From Streptomyces malaysiensis subsp. samsunensis (lineage in GTDB: Bacteria; Actinomycetota; Actinomycetes; Streptomycetales; Streptomycetaceae), in assembly GCF_024519315.1 (NCBI RefSeq), contig NZ_JANIIC010000005.1, positions 1-64,000 of the forward strand: a stretch of 64,000 bases of DNA, written 5' to 3'. Numbering within the stretch: the stretch's first letter is position 1; each line of letters opens with the position of its first letter. The position numbers and the translations under genes were made by a program. The notes under the pieces were generated by a model, which had not been told where the DNA came from, did not search any database, and saw only the letters and a program-made list of their open reading frames with translations. Of this stretch, positions 18,587-26,522 are shown piece after piece.

Positions 18587-19651
18587 TCACCCCGCCGGCT
18601 CGCGGGGCATCGCGGCGAGGGTGGCGCTGACGGTGTCCTCGGGAATCCCGGGCACCAGTCCGGGCCCGTCGGGGCCGTCCAGGACGAACGTCAGCCCGTC
18701 GGTGGCCTTCTTGTCCAGGCGCATCAGCTCCACCAGCTCGGCCACGGAGACCTGGGCGGGCAGCGCGGTCGGCAGGCCGTAACGGGCGACCACATCATGG
18801 TGTTCGGCCACCCGCCCCGGGCCGATACGGCCCAGCGCACCGGCGAGCCGGCCGGCGAAGACCGTACCGATGGCCACGCCCTCCCCGTGCCGCAGGGCGA
18901 ACCCGGTGGCACGTTCCAGCGCATGCCCCAGTGTGTGTCCGTAGTTGAGGATGTGCCGCAAGCCCGCGTCGCGTTCGTCCGCGGCGACGATGCCCGCCTT
19001 GAGCGTCACGCTGGCCGCGATCTGGTCGAGCAGCGGCAGCCCGTCGAGATCGGGCGCGCCGATGAAGTGGCAGCGGGCGATCTCACCGAGGCCGTTGCGC
19101 CACTCCCGTTCGGGCAGGGTGGTGAGGTGATCGAGGTCGCAGAGCACGGCCGCGGGCTGCCAGTAGGCGCCGACCAGGTTCTTGCCCTCGGGCAGATTCA
19201 CCGCCGTCTTCCCGCCGACGCTCGCGTCCACCTGGGCCAGCAGCGAGGTCGGCACATGGACGACCGGTGTGCCCCGGTGGTAGAGGGCGGCGGCCAGGCC
19301 CACCGTGTCGGTCGTGGTGCCGCCGCCACAGGACACCACCACATCCGAGCGGGTCAGCCCGAATTCGACGAACCGGCGGCACAGGTCCGTCACGGCGGCC
19401 AGGTCCTTGGCCTCCTCCCCGTCGCGCGTGGACACGACGAGCGAGGGCACTTTGGGGTCGGGCGTCTGCTCCGGGGGCCGCGCGGTGACCACCACCGCCT
19501 TGCGCGCGCCCAGGGCGGACACCACCCGCGGGAGCAGCCGCTGCACACCGTGTCCGATGTGGACGGTGTACGAGCGCTCGGCCAGCGCGACGGTGACCTG
19601 CCGGAAAGGAGCGGCGGAACTGGCGGCCGGACTGGAGGTCGACGTGGTCAA
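18587..19651 (-). CDS. gdmO: 3-dehydroquinate synthase-like enzyme, probable aminodehydroquinate synthase for the AHBA starter
   Basis: 354 residues of the AroB family: DVVVSCGGGTTTDTVG (NAD and substrate binding), VPTSLLAQVDASVGGKTAVN, and metal-site sequences LRHILNYGHTLGHALE. In ansamycin clusters this homologue makes 5-amino-5-deoxy-3-dehydroquinate on the way to 3-amino-5-hydroxybenzoate. Only this AHBA gene is present here; the rest must lie elsewhere. The start is TTG at 19651, supported by GGGAAGG 8 bp upstream. The frame offers no good ATG/GTG near the family N-terminus. A strong hairpin sits just upstream at 19674-19706. Confidence 0.9.
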   Translation of the reverse strand: MTTSTSSPAASSAAPFRQVTVALAERSYTVHIGHGVQRLLPRVVSALGARKAVVVTARPPEQTPDPKVPSLVVSTRDGEEAKDLAAVTDLCRRFVEFGLTRSDVVVSCGGGTTTDTVGLAAALYHRGTPVVHVPTSLLAQVDASVGGKTAVNLPEGKNLVGAYWQPAAVLCDLDHLTTLPEREWRNGLGEIARCHFIGAPDLDGLPLLDQIAASVTLKAGIVAADERDAGLRHILNYGHTLGHALERATGFALRHGEGVAIGTVFAGRLAGALGRIGPGRVAEHHDVVARYGLPTALPAQVSVAELVELMRLDKKATDGLTFVLDGPDGPGLVPGIPEDTVSATLAAMPREPAG

Positions 19652-19673
19652 GACTGCCTTCCCATCGCTTGCG

Positions 19674-19706
19674 CGGCCCCGGCGAGAAGCTGTCTCGCCG
19701 GGGCCG
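19674..19706 (-). terminator. Hairpin between the ferredoxin gene and gdmO
   Basis: Perfect 14-bp stem, CGGCCCCGGCGAGA at 19674-19687 with its complement at 19693-19706, and a 5-nt loop. It lies directly after the ferredoxin stop (19727) and before the ribosome site of gdmO, both read leftward. It would end or weaken transcription from gdmP-fd into gdmO. Confidence 0.75.
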
Positions 19707-19726
19707 GAATCGGGTGTGGGGCGCTT

Positions 19727-19921
19727 TCAGTCCTCTACCGCGATCGCGGCGGCCGGGCACAGGAACGACGCCTCGGCGACGCCGTCGCGCAGCGCGAGCG
19801 GCGGACGCGGGTCCAGCAGGACAACAGCCCCGTCCTCCTCCCGCTGGTCGAACACCTCCGGGGCCGCCAGCGCGCAGTGGCCGGCCGCACAGCACTTCTC
19901 CTGATCCACCGAGACCTTCAC
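19727..19921 (-). CDS. [3Fe-4S] ferredoxin, probable partner of the P450
   Basis: 64 residues. Cys10, Cys11 and Cys16 in EKCCAAGHCALAAPEVF and Cys55 in FLCPAAAI form the C-x5-C...C-P pattern of small streptomycete 3Fe-4S ferredoxins that feed P450s. The start is GTG at 19921, with GGGAGAGGGGAA upstream. It lies 60 bp downstream of gdmP in the same direction, so it is the likely electron donor for that enzyme. Confidence 0.93.
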   Translation of the reverse strand: MKVSVDQEKCCAAGHCALAAPEVFDQREEDGAVVLLDPRPPLALRDGVAEASFLCPAAAIAVED

Positions 19922-19981
19922 CGTGGTGTTCCCCTCTCCCTCAGTCTTCCGTCGTTCCGGCGGCCGCGCCGGCCTCCGTGG

Positions 19982-21184
19982 TCACCAGGCGACGGGCACA
20001 CGGGCGACGCCGAAGTTCATCGACTCGTACAGAAACGCCAGGTCGTCGAGCGGGACCTCCAGGCGCAGCGCCGGCAGCCGGCGCAGCAGGGTCTCCAGGG
20101 CGATCTGGAGCTCGACCCGGGCGAGGGTCTGCCCCAGGCACTGGTGCACACCGAAGCCGAACCCGATGTGCTCACGGGCGTTCGGCCGGCCCAGGTCCAG
20201 TTCGTGGGCGTCCGCGAAGTGGGGATCGCGGTTGGCGCTGGGCAGGTTGATGATCAACCCTTCGCCCGCCGGGATCTGCACCCCGCCGACCTCGACATCC
20301 TCGGCGGCCACCCGTCCGGTGCCTTCCTGGACGATCGTGATGTACCGGAGCAGTTCGTCCACCGCGTTGGGCATCAGCCCGGGATCCGCCCGCAGCCGGG
20401 CGAGCTGCTCGGGGTGGCGCAGCAGCAGGACGCTGGACAGGGCGATCATGTTGGCCGTGGTCTCGTGGCCGGCCAGCAGCAGCACCAGGGCGGTGGCGAC
20501 CACCTGCTGCTGGGTCAGCCCGCCCGTCAGCTCCTGGTCGACGATGAGCCGGCTGAGGAGGTCGTCTCCCGGCGCGGCGCGCTTGGCCGCACACATCCGG
20601 CTGACGTAGTCGACCATGACGCCGAGCGCGGCGCCCATCTCCTCGGTCGACACGGTGAAGTCCATGACGCCCTGCGAGGCCCGCTGGAACTCCGCGAAGT
20701 CGGCGTCCGAGACCCCCAGCATCACGGCGATCACCTGGGACGGCAGGGGGAAGGCGAAGTCGGCCACCAGGTCGGCCGGCGGCCCCTCGGCGATCAGCCG
20801 GTCCAGGAGGCCGTCGACGATGCCCTGGATCATCGGCCGCATCGCCTCGGTGCGCCGGATGGTGAAGTGCGCGGTGAGCATGCGGCGGATCCGGGCGTGC
20901 TCCGGATCGTCCATCCTCCCGAGGTTGAACACCTCGGCCGGCACCTCGAACTTGGTGAAGCGTGGCATCCCCTTGTGCGTGCCGTCGGCGCTGAACCTGC
21001 TGTCGCCGAGCACGGCCCGCGCCTCGTGATAGCCGGTGACGAGAAAGGGGGTGCTGCCGTCCCACATCCGCACCCGGGTGACGGCGGACCGCTCACGCAG
21101 TTCCTCGTAACCCGGCGGGGGTGAGAACGGGCATGCAGCAGCCCGCAATTCGGGGTAGTCGCGTATCTCGTCAGTCCTGTCCAT
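19982..21184 (-). CDS. gdmP: Cytochrome P450 (probable C4-C5 desaturase of the ansamycin)
   Basis: 400 residues, usual size for a bacterial class I P450. The I-helix is LLLAGHETTAN, the ExxR motif is ELLR in DELLRYITIV, and the heme loop is FGFGVHQCLG with the Cys ligand. GdmP in the geldanamycin pathway introduces the C4-C5 double bond; that specificity is inferred from cluster position. The chosen ATG at 21184 (MDRTDEIRDYP) gives the family N-terminus, though its ribosome site is poor. An upstream start at 21241 would add 19 basic residues. Confidence 0.92.
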   Translation of the reverse strand: MDRTDEIRDYPELRAAACPFSPPPGYEELRERSAVTRVRMWDGSTPFLVTGYHEARAVLGDSRFSADGTHKGMPRFTKFEVPAEVFNLGRMDDPEHARIRRMLTAHFTIRRTEAMRPMIQGIVDGLLDRLIAEGPPADLVADFAFPLPSQVIAVMLGVSDADFAEFQRASQGVMDFTVSTEEMGAALGVMVDYVSRMCAAKRAAPGDDLLSRLIVDQELTGGLTQQQVVATALVLLLAGHETTANMIALSSVLLLRHPEQLARLRADPGLMPNAVDELLRYITIVQEGTGRVAAEDVEVGGVQIPAGEGLIINLPSANRDPHFADAHELDLGRPNAREHIGFGFGVHQCLGQTLARVELQIALETLLRRLPALRLEVPLDDLAFLYESMNFGVARVPVAW

Positions 21185-21317
21185 CCGTCCGTCCCGTCCG
21201 TCGCTCCATCGCCACCACTGCGCCGCCCTGCGGATTGCCAAGTCTGGTGCGTGCGTCCGCGCTCCACTCCCCTAATCACTCCCCTATCCCCCCTTGCCCC
21301 GGGGCGGGGCGGGACGC

Positions 21318-24170
21318 TCAGCAGGAGGACGATCCGGTGGCTCCTATGAGCGGCCACAGGCGACGCGACAGATCCTGTCGATTTCCCACGGAGAGCTTGC
21401 GGTAGACGCGGGTCAGATGCTGCTCCACGGTGCTGACGGTGATGTAGAGGCTCTTGGCGATCTGCCGGTTGGTCATTCTCGACGCCGCGAGGGTGGCCAC
21501 TCGCCACTCGGCCTCCGAAAGTACGGGTGGCTCGGCATCTTCGGCCGATGTGCCGGGGGCCGTTTCCTCGGGTACCCCGGGCTCCCCGGAGTCCTCGGAA
21601 TTTCCCGGCGGTTGAGGGTCCGCCGGGCTCTCGGCGCCGCCCATGACGGGGTCCCGTCGGCTCTCGTGCTGGGCGCTCATTCCGCACTCGTCCATCAGCT
21701 TCTGCGCCTCATGCCAGGTGGCGCGCGCCTGCTGGGTTTCCCCGGTGCTGAGGAAGTCCCGGCTGAGCTCGACGAGCGTGCGGGCGAGTCCATAACGGTC
21801 GCCGTGCTCGCGCAGGCACTTGACGGATTGGTAGAGCAGCAGCCTGCGTTTGTCCGGGTCTTCGGCCATGGCCAGTACGCGCAGCGCTCTGCCGCGGGTG
21901 CTCATGGGGCGGTCGGGCGACAGCTTGAGTTCTTCCAGGGCGAGCCTTTTGGCCTCCGCGGGTTCATGTACGTGCAGATAGGCCTCGGCGGCGTCGATGC
22001 GCCAGGGTGCCAGATCACCGAAGTCCACGGGCCACTGGTCTATCAGCATCCCGCTCACCATGAAATCGTTCAGCGCGGCATAGGGGCGGTTGGTGGCCAG
22101 GCAGTATTGCCCCCGGGCCCGGAGGTACTCCAATCCGACAACGCTGTCGAACATCTCCTTCGGCACCCAGTAGCGCAGATACCGCTGGGCCTCGTCCAGC
22201 CTGCCGATGGCGGTGTGGGCCGCCACCAGCACGGACAGCGGTAACCCGATGGCGACGCCCCAGCCGCGTGGCGGGATGGACCTCAGCGCGGTGCCGGCGA
22301 GATCGATGGCCGAGGTGAAGTCCCCATCGCGGCACTGGATATAGGCACGCATGGACAGGGCGACGGCACACGGCGTCTTCATATTGAGCTTGTCCGCCGC
22401 GGTGAACAGCGCCCCGCACAGCCGGTCCGCCGCTTCCGTCTCTCCCCTCGCGGCCAGTGCCCAGACGATCCGGCAGGCGTACGCGTAGGCGAACCAGAAT
22501 TGGTTGGAGGGCGACAACAGGTGCATGGTGTCGGGGGAGAAGTCCGCCATCTGCCGGAGATCCTTGAGATGCCCGATCTCCATGCCGAGTTCGTCCACGG
22601 AGAGCTGGAGTCCGTGCTCCAGATTGGCCGCCCACAGCCCGTCGACTTCCCTGTCCGAGGGATCCTGGTCGGGGAAGTGGTGGATCAGCGTCGGTTTGAG
22701 GAAGGTGACCCACTGCCGGGTCACCCGCAGCGCCGCCATACTGGACGAATTACCGGAGTCACCACTGCCCGACAGCCATGTGAAGGCTTCTTCGACATCG
22801 CTGAACCGGCCGAACCACAGCACCATGAAGAGCAGGAAGCACAGATACTGCTCGGGAATGTCCTCGGGGGATTCCGCCCGTATCGCGGCCATCAGCCGGT
22901 CGAGCTCGGGTTCGGCGGCCGCCGGATTGCCGGCCCATAACGCGCCGACCAGCGCCATGCGAATGTCCAAGCGCTCCCGCCGGCCGAGATCGGCGCGAGC
23001 GGCCAGCCGCAGACCGGCGACCGCTTCTTCCGTACGACCCTCGTCGAGATTCTTCCGGGCCGCGTGCCAGAGCACCGCCACACCCTTGTGATCAGGCGTC
23101 TTACCGGCGGCGACCAGGAGCTCCGCGACCGCGATCGGGTCGGCCCCGTCGGCATACAGAAGTTCGGCCGCCTTCGCGCTGAGGTGGGCCCGGTCCTCCA
23201 CCGCCAGCGTTTCCAGCGCGACGGATCGGGCCGCGGGGTGCCGGAAGCATCCGTCCTCCAGGAGCCCGGCGGAGTCGAGGACATCGATGGCCCGGGCCGC
23301 GCGCTCCTCACCGCATTCGAGCAGACCGGCCACCCGCCGCGGGCTGCCGTACGGGCCCAGTACGGCGAGGATCTGTGCCATCTGGAGCAGCGACGGATGG
23401 CATAACAGGCTCCAGCGATAGGAATCCCGGAACTCCGCTCCGACCGTGACCTCTCTTTCCGATCCGTCCGGAGCGGATATGAGATGGTCGTGCAGCAGCG
23501 CCTTCACCAGCCTTGGATTGCCACCGCTGATGGCGTGACAGGAGGCGCCGATCCGGTCCGCCAGGTCGGCGTCGGCGTGCCGCTCCAGCAGACGCACGAC
23601 CCCGGACTCGGAAAGTGTGCCGATCTCCATCTTGTAGAGGTTGTGGAATCCCTGCGCACGGGCGCACAGATGATGTGTCCGCCCACTGGTCATCGCGACG
23701 AGCGTACGGGTGCCGGACGCATGTCTGGCGATATGCAGAAGGCACATGAGGGAGGGGTAGTCGACATGCTCGGCGTCATCGACCGCGATGACCAGTTGTT
23801 TGCCGCCCGCGATGCGGTGCAGCACATCCGATATTTCACGGACCAGCATGGTCAGCATGCCGTGTTCGGCTTCCGAATACCGCTCCCCCGCGGTCCGCCA
23901 GCGCGCCACGACGTCCAATTCCCCCATGGCCGCGGAGGATCGGATCAGCTGTTCCACGATATTGAAGGGGATGGCGGTGTCTTCCGCGAATCCGGACGCC
24001 GTAAGACAGACCACGTCCGATTCGGCCGCCTGCTCCTCCAGACTGCTCAATAAGGTGGTCTTCCCGACTCCGGGTCCCCCGACCACCTGGAGCAGCCCAC
24101 CGTTTCCCCCTGCTGCCGTGCCGAGAACGTCGCGGAGCCTCGATTGATAATCTGTCAGTCCCATACTCAT
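21318..24170 (-). CDS. gdmRII: LAL-family (large ATP-binding LuxR) pathway regulator
   Basis: 950 residues from ATG 24170, preceded by GCGAGGACTG. Walker A GGPGVGKTT is at 31-39, Walker B-like LVIAVDDAEHVD near 110, then a helical repeat region and a C-terminal LuxR HTH (LSEAEWRVATLAASRMTNRQ, then VSTVEQHLTRVYRKL). A linker of about 60 residues rich in Pro, Gly and Glu precedes the HTH. Codons 40, 256 and 411 are TTA; the first follows the Walker A Thr. In-frame ATG 24263 would add 31 residues. An 11-nt perfect Shine-Dalgarno sequence lies further up at 24297-24307. Confidence 0.9.
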   Translation of the reverse strand: MSMGLTDYQSRLRDVLGTAAGGNGGLLQVVGGPGVGKTTLLSSLEEQAAESDVVCLTASGFAEDTAIPFNIVEQLIRSSAAMGELDVVARWRTAGERYSEAEHGMLTMLVREISDVLHRIAGGKQLVIAVDDAEHVDYPSLMCLLHIARHASGTRTLVAMTSGRTHHLCARAQGFHNLYKMEIGTLSESGVVRLLERHADADLADRIGASCHAISGGNPRLVKALLHDHLISAPDGSEREVTVGAEFRDSYRWSLLCHPSLLQMAQILAVLGPYGSPRRVAGLLECGEERAARAIDVLDSAGLLEDGCFRHPAARSVALETLAVEDRAHLSAKAAELLYADGADPIAVAELLVAAGKTPDHKGVAVLWHAARKNLDEGRTEEAVAGLRLAARADLGRRERLDIRMALVGALWAGNPAAAEPELDRLMAAIRAESPEDIPEQYLCFLLFMVLWFGRFSDVEEAFTWLSGSGDSGNSSSMAALRVTRQWVTFLKPTLIHHFPDQDPSDREVDGLWAANLEHGLQLSVDELGMEIGHLKDLRQMADFSPDTMHLLSPSNQFWFAYAYACRIVWALAARGETEAADRLCGALFTAADKLNMKTPCAVALSMRAYIQCRDGDFTSAIDLAGTALRSIPPRGWGVAIGLPLSVLVAAHTAIGRLDEAQRYLRYWVPKEMFDSVVGLEYLRARGQYCLATNRPYAALNDFMVSGMLIDQWPVDFGDLAPWRIDAAEAYLHVHEPAEAKRLALEELKLSPDRPMSTRGRALRVLAMAEDPDKRRLLLYQSVKCLREHGDRYGLARTLVELSRDFLSTGETQQARATWHEAQKLMDECGMSAQHESRRDPVMGGAESPADPQPPGNSEDSGEPGVPEETAPGTSAEDAEPPVLSEAEWRVATLAASRMTNRQIAKSLYITVSTVEQHLTRVYRKLSVGNRQDLSRRLWPLIGATGSSSC

Positions 24171-24971
24171 CAGTCCTCGCTGTGGGGGTTGCGTCTGAGC
24201 GATGAGTTGATCTCCGCGGTCATCCCACCCCGCGGAAGAAGACTTCTCTGACGAGACAGACATCCGCTGCGCCGACGGCGGCGAATTTTCTGATGTGGAT
24301 CACCTCCGGTGGAGCCCGAGTCCTTGACGTTCATATAAGCAGAGACACAACCGGAGCGATACCTTCACCCGATTGTGACCTCAGCCACGGTTTCCTGCCC
24401 CCGTGTGAACACGCCTGACCGAGCGGGCGGCCCGCCCGCACCCGGAGAAGGGTGGGACACCGCCTGCGCCGACCCGCGGAAGAAAAGCGTTCACGGCCTG
24501 CCGACGCGAATACACACCTCAGAGTGTGAACCGGTTATGGACCCGGTGGCATTCCCCGCTCTTCGCGAAGCTGGTGGCTTACCAGCAGCCGCCCCGGCCG
24601 GTCACCGCTCCGAGCCCGCCACGGCGGGCTCCGGATCGGCAAGTGCCCAACCCGCGGTCATCCCCCGGTTGCCCCAAAGTCATGTCATGTGTCATTGCCG
24701 GCAACCGCCTCGCCCTCAGCAGATATCGCATGCCCCGACTCGGTCGCGGAGTTGCGGGGATTGTCCCCCATATGATCACCACGACATCGCGACCATAAAC
24801 GGCCGCCGCCTCATGATGCCCCTAAATCCTTCGCCTTGATTCGGCCGGGATTTATCTGCTTGCAAATCGGCCGAAACGGATGCGCCGGGGACCGATCCGG
24901 GGCCGTGCCCTCGGCATACGATGCCCGAAGTTCTGGCTCCTGGCCAGATCAGAGACGAGGGAGTGTAAACC
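24171..24971. other. Cluster boundary region without a convincing gene
   Basis: About 0.8 kb, less GC-rich than the rest of the window, separating gdmRII from the housekeeping HAD gene. The gdmRII promoter must lie in its left part; GGAGGTGATCC on the minus strand at 24307-24297 is a perfect anti-16S match. A 154-codon frame at 24375-24839 lacks streptomycete third-position bias and a ribosome site, so I do not call it. No transposase remnant, tRNA or attachment-site-like repeat was seen. Confidence 0.6.
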
Positions 24972-25685
24972 GTGACCGTCAAGGGCGCGCTGTTCGACTT
25001 CTCCGGGACGCTGTTCCGAATCGAGTCCACCGAGTCCTGGCTGCGCACCGTGCTGGAGCGGAGCCGGACCGTCCTCCCGGAGGAGGAGTTCGTACGGTAC
25101 GCACGGGCCCTGGAGGACGCCGGTGCGCTTCCCGGCGGCGCGGCGCCACTCGCGGTGCCGCCGCCCCTGGAGGAGGTGTGGGGCGTACGGGACCGCAGTG
25201 CCGAGTCGCACCGGGCGGCCTACACCGGTCTGGCCCGCGAGGTGCCGCTGCCCCGCCCCGGGCTCTACGACGCCCTGTATGACCGCCATATGGAGCCCGC
25301 CGCCTGGCGGCCCTATCCCGACGCCGCCGAGGTGCTGGGCGAGTTGCGCCGACGCGGGGTACGGATCGCGGTGGTCAGCAACATCGGCTGGGATCTGCGC
25401 CCGGTCTTCCGCGCCCACGGTCTGGACCGGCTGGTGGACACCTATGCGCTCTCGTACGAGCACGGCGTCCAGAAGCCGGATCCGGGGCTGTTCCAGGCCG
25501 CGTGCGACGCGCTGGAGGTGGACCCGGGCGACGCCGTGATGGTGGGCGACGACCAACGGGCGGACGCGGGAGCGGCGGCCCTGGGCTGCCGGGTCCACCT
25601 GGTGGAGCATCTCCCGGTGGACCGGCGCCCGGACGCCCTGCGCGCGATTCTCGGCCTGCTGCCGGACGCCGCCGCGACCTCCTGA
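24972..25685 (+). CDS. HAD-superfamily hydrolase (subfamily IA)
   Basis: 237 residues. Motif I is DFSGTLFR (Asp9), with Ser11 where HAD phosphatases normally have the second, acid/base Asp. VVSNIGWD is motif II, Lys is in HGVQKPDPGLF, and motif IV is VMVGDDQRADAG. The cap is helical. The substrate is unknown; phosphatase activity may be weak or altered without the second Asp. GTG start at 24972, with GAGGGAG upstream. It is the first gene past the ansamycin cluster and is followed by a 13-bp hairpin. Confidence 0.85.
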   Translation: MTVKGALFDFSGTLFRIESTESWLRTVLERSRTVLPEEEFVRYARALEDAGALPGGAAPLAVPPPLEEVWGVRDRSAESHRAAYTGLAREVPLPRPGLYDALYDRHMEPAAWRPYPDAAEVLGELRRRGVRIAVVSNIGWDLRPVFRAHGLDRLVDTYALSYEHGVQKPDPGLFQAACDALEVDPGDAVMVGDDQRADAGAAALGCRVHLVEHLPVDRRPDALRAILGLLPDAAATS

Positions 25686-25731
25686 GCTCCCCGAGGACGG
25701 GGCCCCGAAGGAGCCCCCGCAGCCGCACCCA

Positions 25732-25767
25732 CCGGTTCGGGCGATCCCCCCGTGTCGCCCGAACCGG
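25732..25767. terminator. Hairpin terminator after the HAD gene
   Basis: Perfect 13-bp stem CCGGTTCGGGCGA (25732-25744) with 25755-25767 and a 10-nt loop, between the HAD stop and the TetR promoter. Confidence 0.8.
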
Positions 25768-25822
25768 CGGAGACATGCGGCCGCCCCCCAGAGGATCGGC
25801 GGACAACCCAACGCCCCCTGAG

Positions 25823-25845
25823 TATATTGGCTGACAGCCAGCCAA
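25823..25845 (+). promoter_or_regulatory. Palindromic operator overlapping the -10 of the TetR gene
   Basis: TTGGCTG (25827-25833), a 5-nt spacer, then CAGCCAA (25839-25845) form a perfect inverted repeat. It overlaps a -10-like TATATT at 25823-25828, 16 bp upstream of the TetR start. This is a probable autoregulatory site. Confidence 0.65.
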
Positions 25846-25860
25846 CGCAGGAGTTACAGC

Positions 25861-26487
25861 ATGGTCCCCCGAAGCCCGTCGGTCAATGAGGAGTTGCGCC
25901 GCCGATCCCAAGTCCGTCTGCTGGACGCGACGGTCGAGCTGATCGGCGAGCACGGCTATGAGGCGACCACCCTCGCCGATATCGCCGACCGGGCCGGAGC
26001 GGCCCGCGGCCTGGTCTCGTACTACTTCCCGGGCAAGCGGCAGCTGCTCCAGACGGCCGTCCACCGGCTGATGCACATGGAGCTGGCCCGGGGGCTCGAG
26101 CGGGAGCCGCGTCCGGAGGGCGAGGGCGCCGGGCGGGAGCTGCTGGCGCGGGCCATCGACGCGATCCTCGGGCTGGCCCGGGACCGGCCGCGGCTGATGC
26201 GGACGCATATGGCCGGGATCCTCACGGCCGAGGGCTTCATCCAGTGCCCCGAGCAGCAGCGGCTGGCCGGTCTGCTGCGGGACACCGTCACGCGGTACGG
26301 CTCGGAGGACCCCGAGACCGACTACCGGCTGCTGCGCGCCCTGCTGATGGGCGCGGTGGTCGCGGTGCTGCTGCCGGGCGCGCCGATGCCGCCCGAGCGG
26401 TTGCGGGCGGAGCTGTTCCACCGCTATGGACTGGACTGGGAGCTCGGACTCCCGCCGGGCGAGGAACCGCCCGACGGGAGTCGATGA
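25861..26487 (+). CDS. TetR/AcrR-family transcriptional regulator
   Basis: 208 residues. The N-terminal HTH spans ATTLADIADRAGAARGLVSY with YYFPGKRQLL, typical of TetR recognition helices. The C-terminal ligand domain is unassigned. ATG at 25861 with CAGGAG upstream. The promoter carries a 7-5-7 palindrome that it probably binds itself. No divergent partner is present; the next gene is convergent, so its target beyond itself is unknown. Confidence 0.9.
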   Translation: MVPRSPSVNEELRRRSQVRLLDATVELIGEHGYEATTLADIADRAGAARGLVSYYFPGKRQLLQTAVHRLMHMELARGLEREPRPEGEGAGRELLARAIDAILGLARDRPRLMRTHMAGILTAEGFIQCPEQQRLAGLLRDTVTRYGSEDPETDYRLLRALLMGAVVAVLLPGAPMPPERLRAELFHRYGLDWELGLPPGEEPPDGSR

Positions 26488-26522
26488 GCACTCAGAGGTG
26501 ACTCATGGGGGAGGGACGGACC

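Noticed and set aside
24297..24311. Piece of a 16S rRNA 3' end (GGATCACCTCC on the plus strand)
   Set aside because: The match stops after 11 nt and flanking sequence shows no rRNA; it reads better as a Shine-Dalgarno match on the minus strand.
24375..24839. A 154-codon frame in the cluster boundary region
   Set aside because: No G/C third-position bias, no ribosome site, no recognisable family; composition follows the non-coding DNA around it.
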